Below, in pieces: positions 13,412 to 13,563 of a DNA stretch of 13,563 nt. The stretch is taken from positions 1 through 13,563 of the forward strand of contig JAFQEB010000029.1 of NCBI GenBank assembly GCA_017399225.1, read 5' to 3'. Source of the stretch: Clostridia bacterium. GTDB lineage: Bacteria; Bacillota_A; Clostridia; Christensenellales; Aristaeellaceae. A program made the translations under genes and the position numbers. Position 1 is the first letter of the stretch; each line of letters begins with the position of its first letter. Below the pieces are notes generated by a model. It searched no databases. It saw nothing but the letters and a program-made list of their open reading frames with translations, and had not been told where the DNA came from.

Positions 13412-13563
13412 CGAATAGGCGTAGTGATTTGTCAAACCAAGTGCAACACATTATGAAGTTCAAGATCCCAAAGGTATTGAGGTGACTGGAAATTGAGCAC
13501 CTTACGAGGCCTGGCGTTGATCAACGCCAGGTTTCGTTTTAGTGTAACGGGACTGACTCTGGA
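13404..13563 (-). mobile_element. End of an IS30-family insertion sequence
   Basis: The transposase 3' end plus non-coding flank to about 13404. The flank has two copies of TTTGTCAA (13404-13411 and 13428-13435), the likely region of the terminal inverted repeat. The exact border and target duplication cannot be set without the other end. Confidence 0.5.
13432..13563 (-). CDS. IS30-family transposase, C-terminal end (continues beyond window)
   Basis: The minus strand is open from the window edge to TGA at 13434-13432, giving 43 residues. They contain LALINARPRKVLNFQSP, the conserved end of the DDE integrase domain of IS30-family transposases (usual form LNxRPRKxLGxxTP), then a short tail ending in LHNVLHLV. 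The catalytic DDE residues would lie outside the window, so it cannot be told whether the transposase is intact. Plus-strand ORF finding misses it because no start codon is inside the window. The 22-base palindrome at 13510-13531 is within the coding part. Confidence 0.8.
   Translation of the reverse strand, partial: SRVSPVTLKRNLALINARPRKVLNFQSPQYLWDLELHNVLHLV

Noticed and set aside
13510..13531. 22-base perfect palindrome followed by TTTCGTTTT, resembling a terminator
   Set aside because: It lies inside the IS30 transposase coding frame. As a plus-strand terminator no gene precedes it, so a chance effect of coding sequence or an element-specific signal is more likely; kept only as a note.

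Overview
The window is a GC-rich stretch of chromosome from a spore-forming member of the Firmicutes, most likely a gut-type Clostridia. The evidence is a PolC-type replicative polymerase, the sporulation pair yabP-yabQ next to divIC, strong Shine-Dalgarno sequences, and dispersed hairpin repeats of a kind common in clostridial genomes. The species cannot be named from the sequence.

Left part (1-7620, all plus strand): the C-terminal 652 residues of PolC; a structured repeat; an unrecognised 275-residue cytoplasmic protein followed by a good terminator; a GNAT-fold protein; yabP and yabQ (overlapping ATGA) with a hairpin that buries the yabP ribosome binding site; a 377-base non-coding block with four hairpins that separates yabQ from divIC; divIC; a terminator-like hairpin; a short Ppx/GppA family protein; and, from its own sigma-A type promoter, a PrsA/SurA-like lipoprotein foldase. 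A strong hairpin at 7587-7615 closes this half and probably serves transcription from both sides.

Right part (7638-13563, all minus strand): read in the direction of transcription, the edge holds the last 43 codons of an IS30-family transposase. Next comes a strong promoter driving a 1090-residue secreted protein with two copies of a Cys/His module and a large helical C-terminal region, then a terminator. A second strong promoter drives an AgrA-like LytTR response regulator and an AgrC-like GHKL sensor kinase, which overlap by 8 bases. No AgrB or convincing AgrD is present, so the two-component system is an orphan in this window and its neighbour, the big exported protein, is the most interesting associated gene.

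Working picture: the left half is housekeeping and sporulation/envelope biology (replication, spore coat/cortex, division septum, extracytoplasmic folding). The right half is an accessory module of signal transduction plus an exported, possibly zinc- or disulfide-stabilised protein, bordered by an insertion sequence end and by a hairpin repeat also present at 7587. Links between the two-component system and the secreted protein are inferred from position only.
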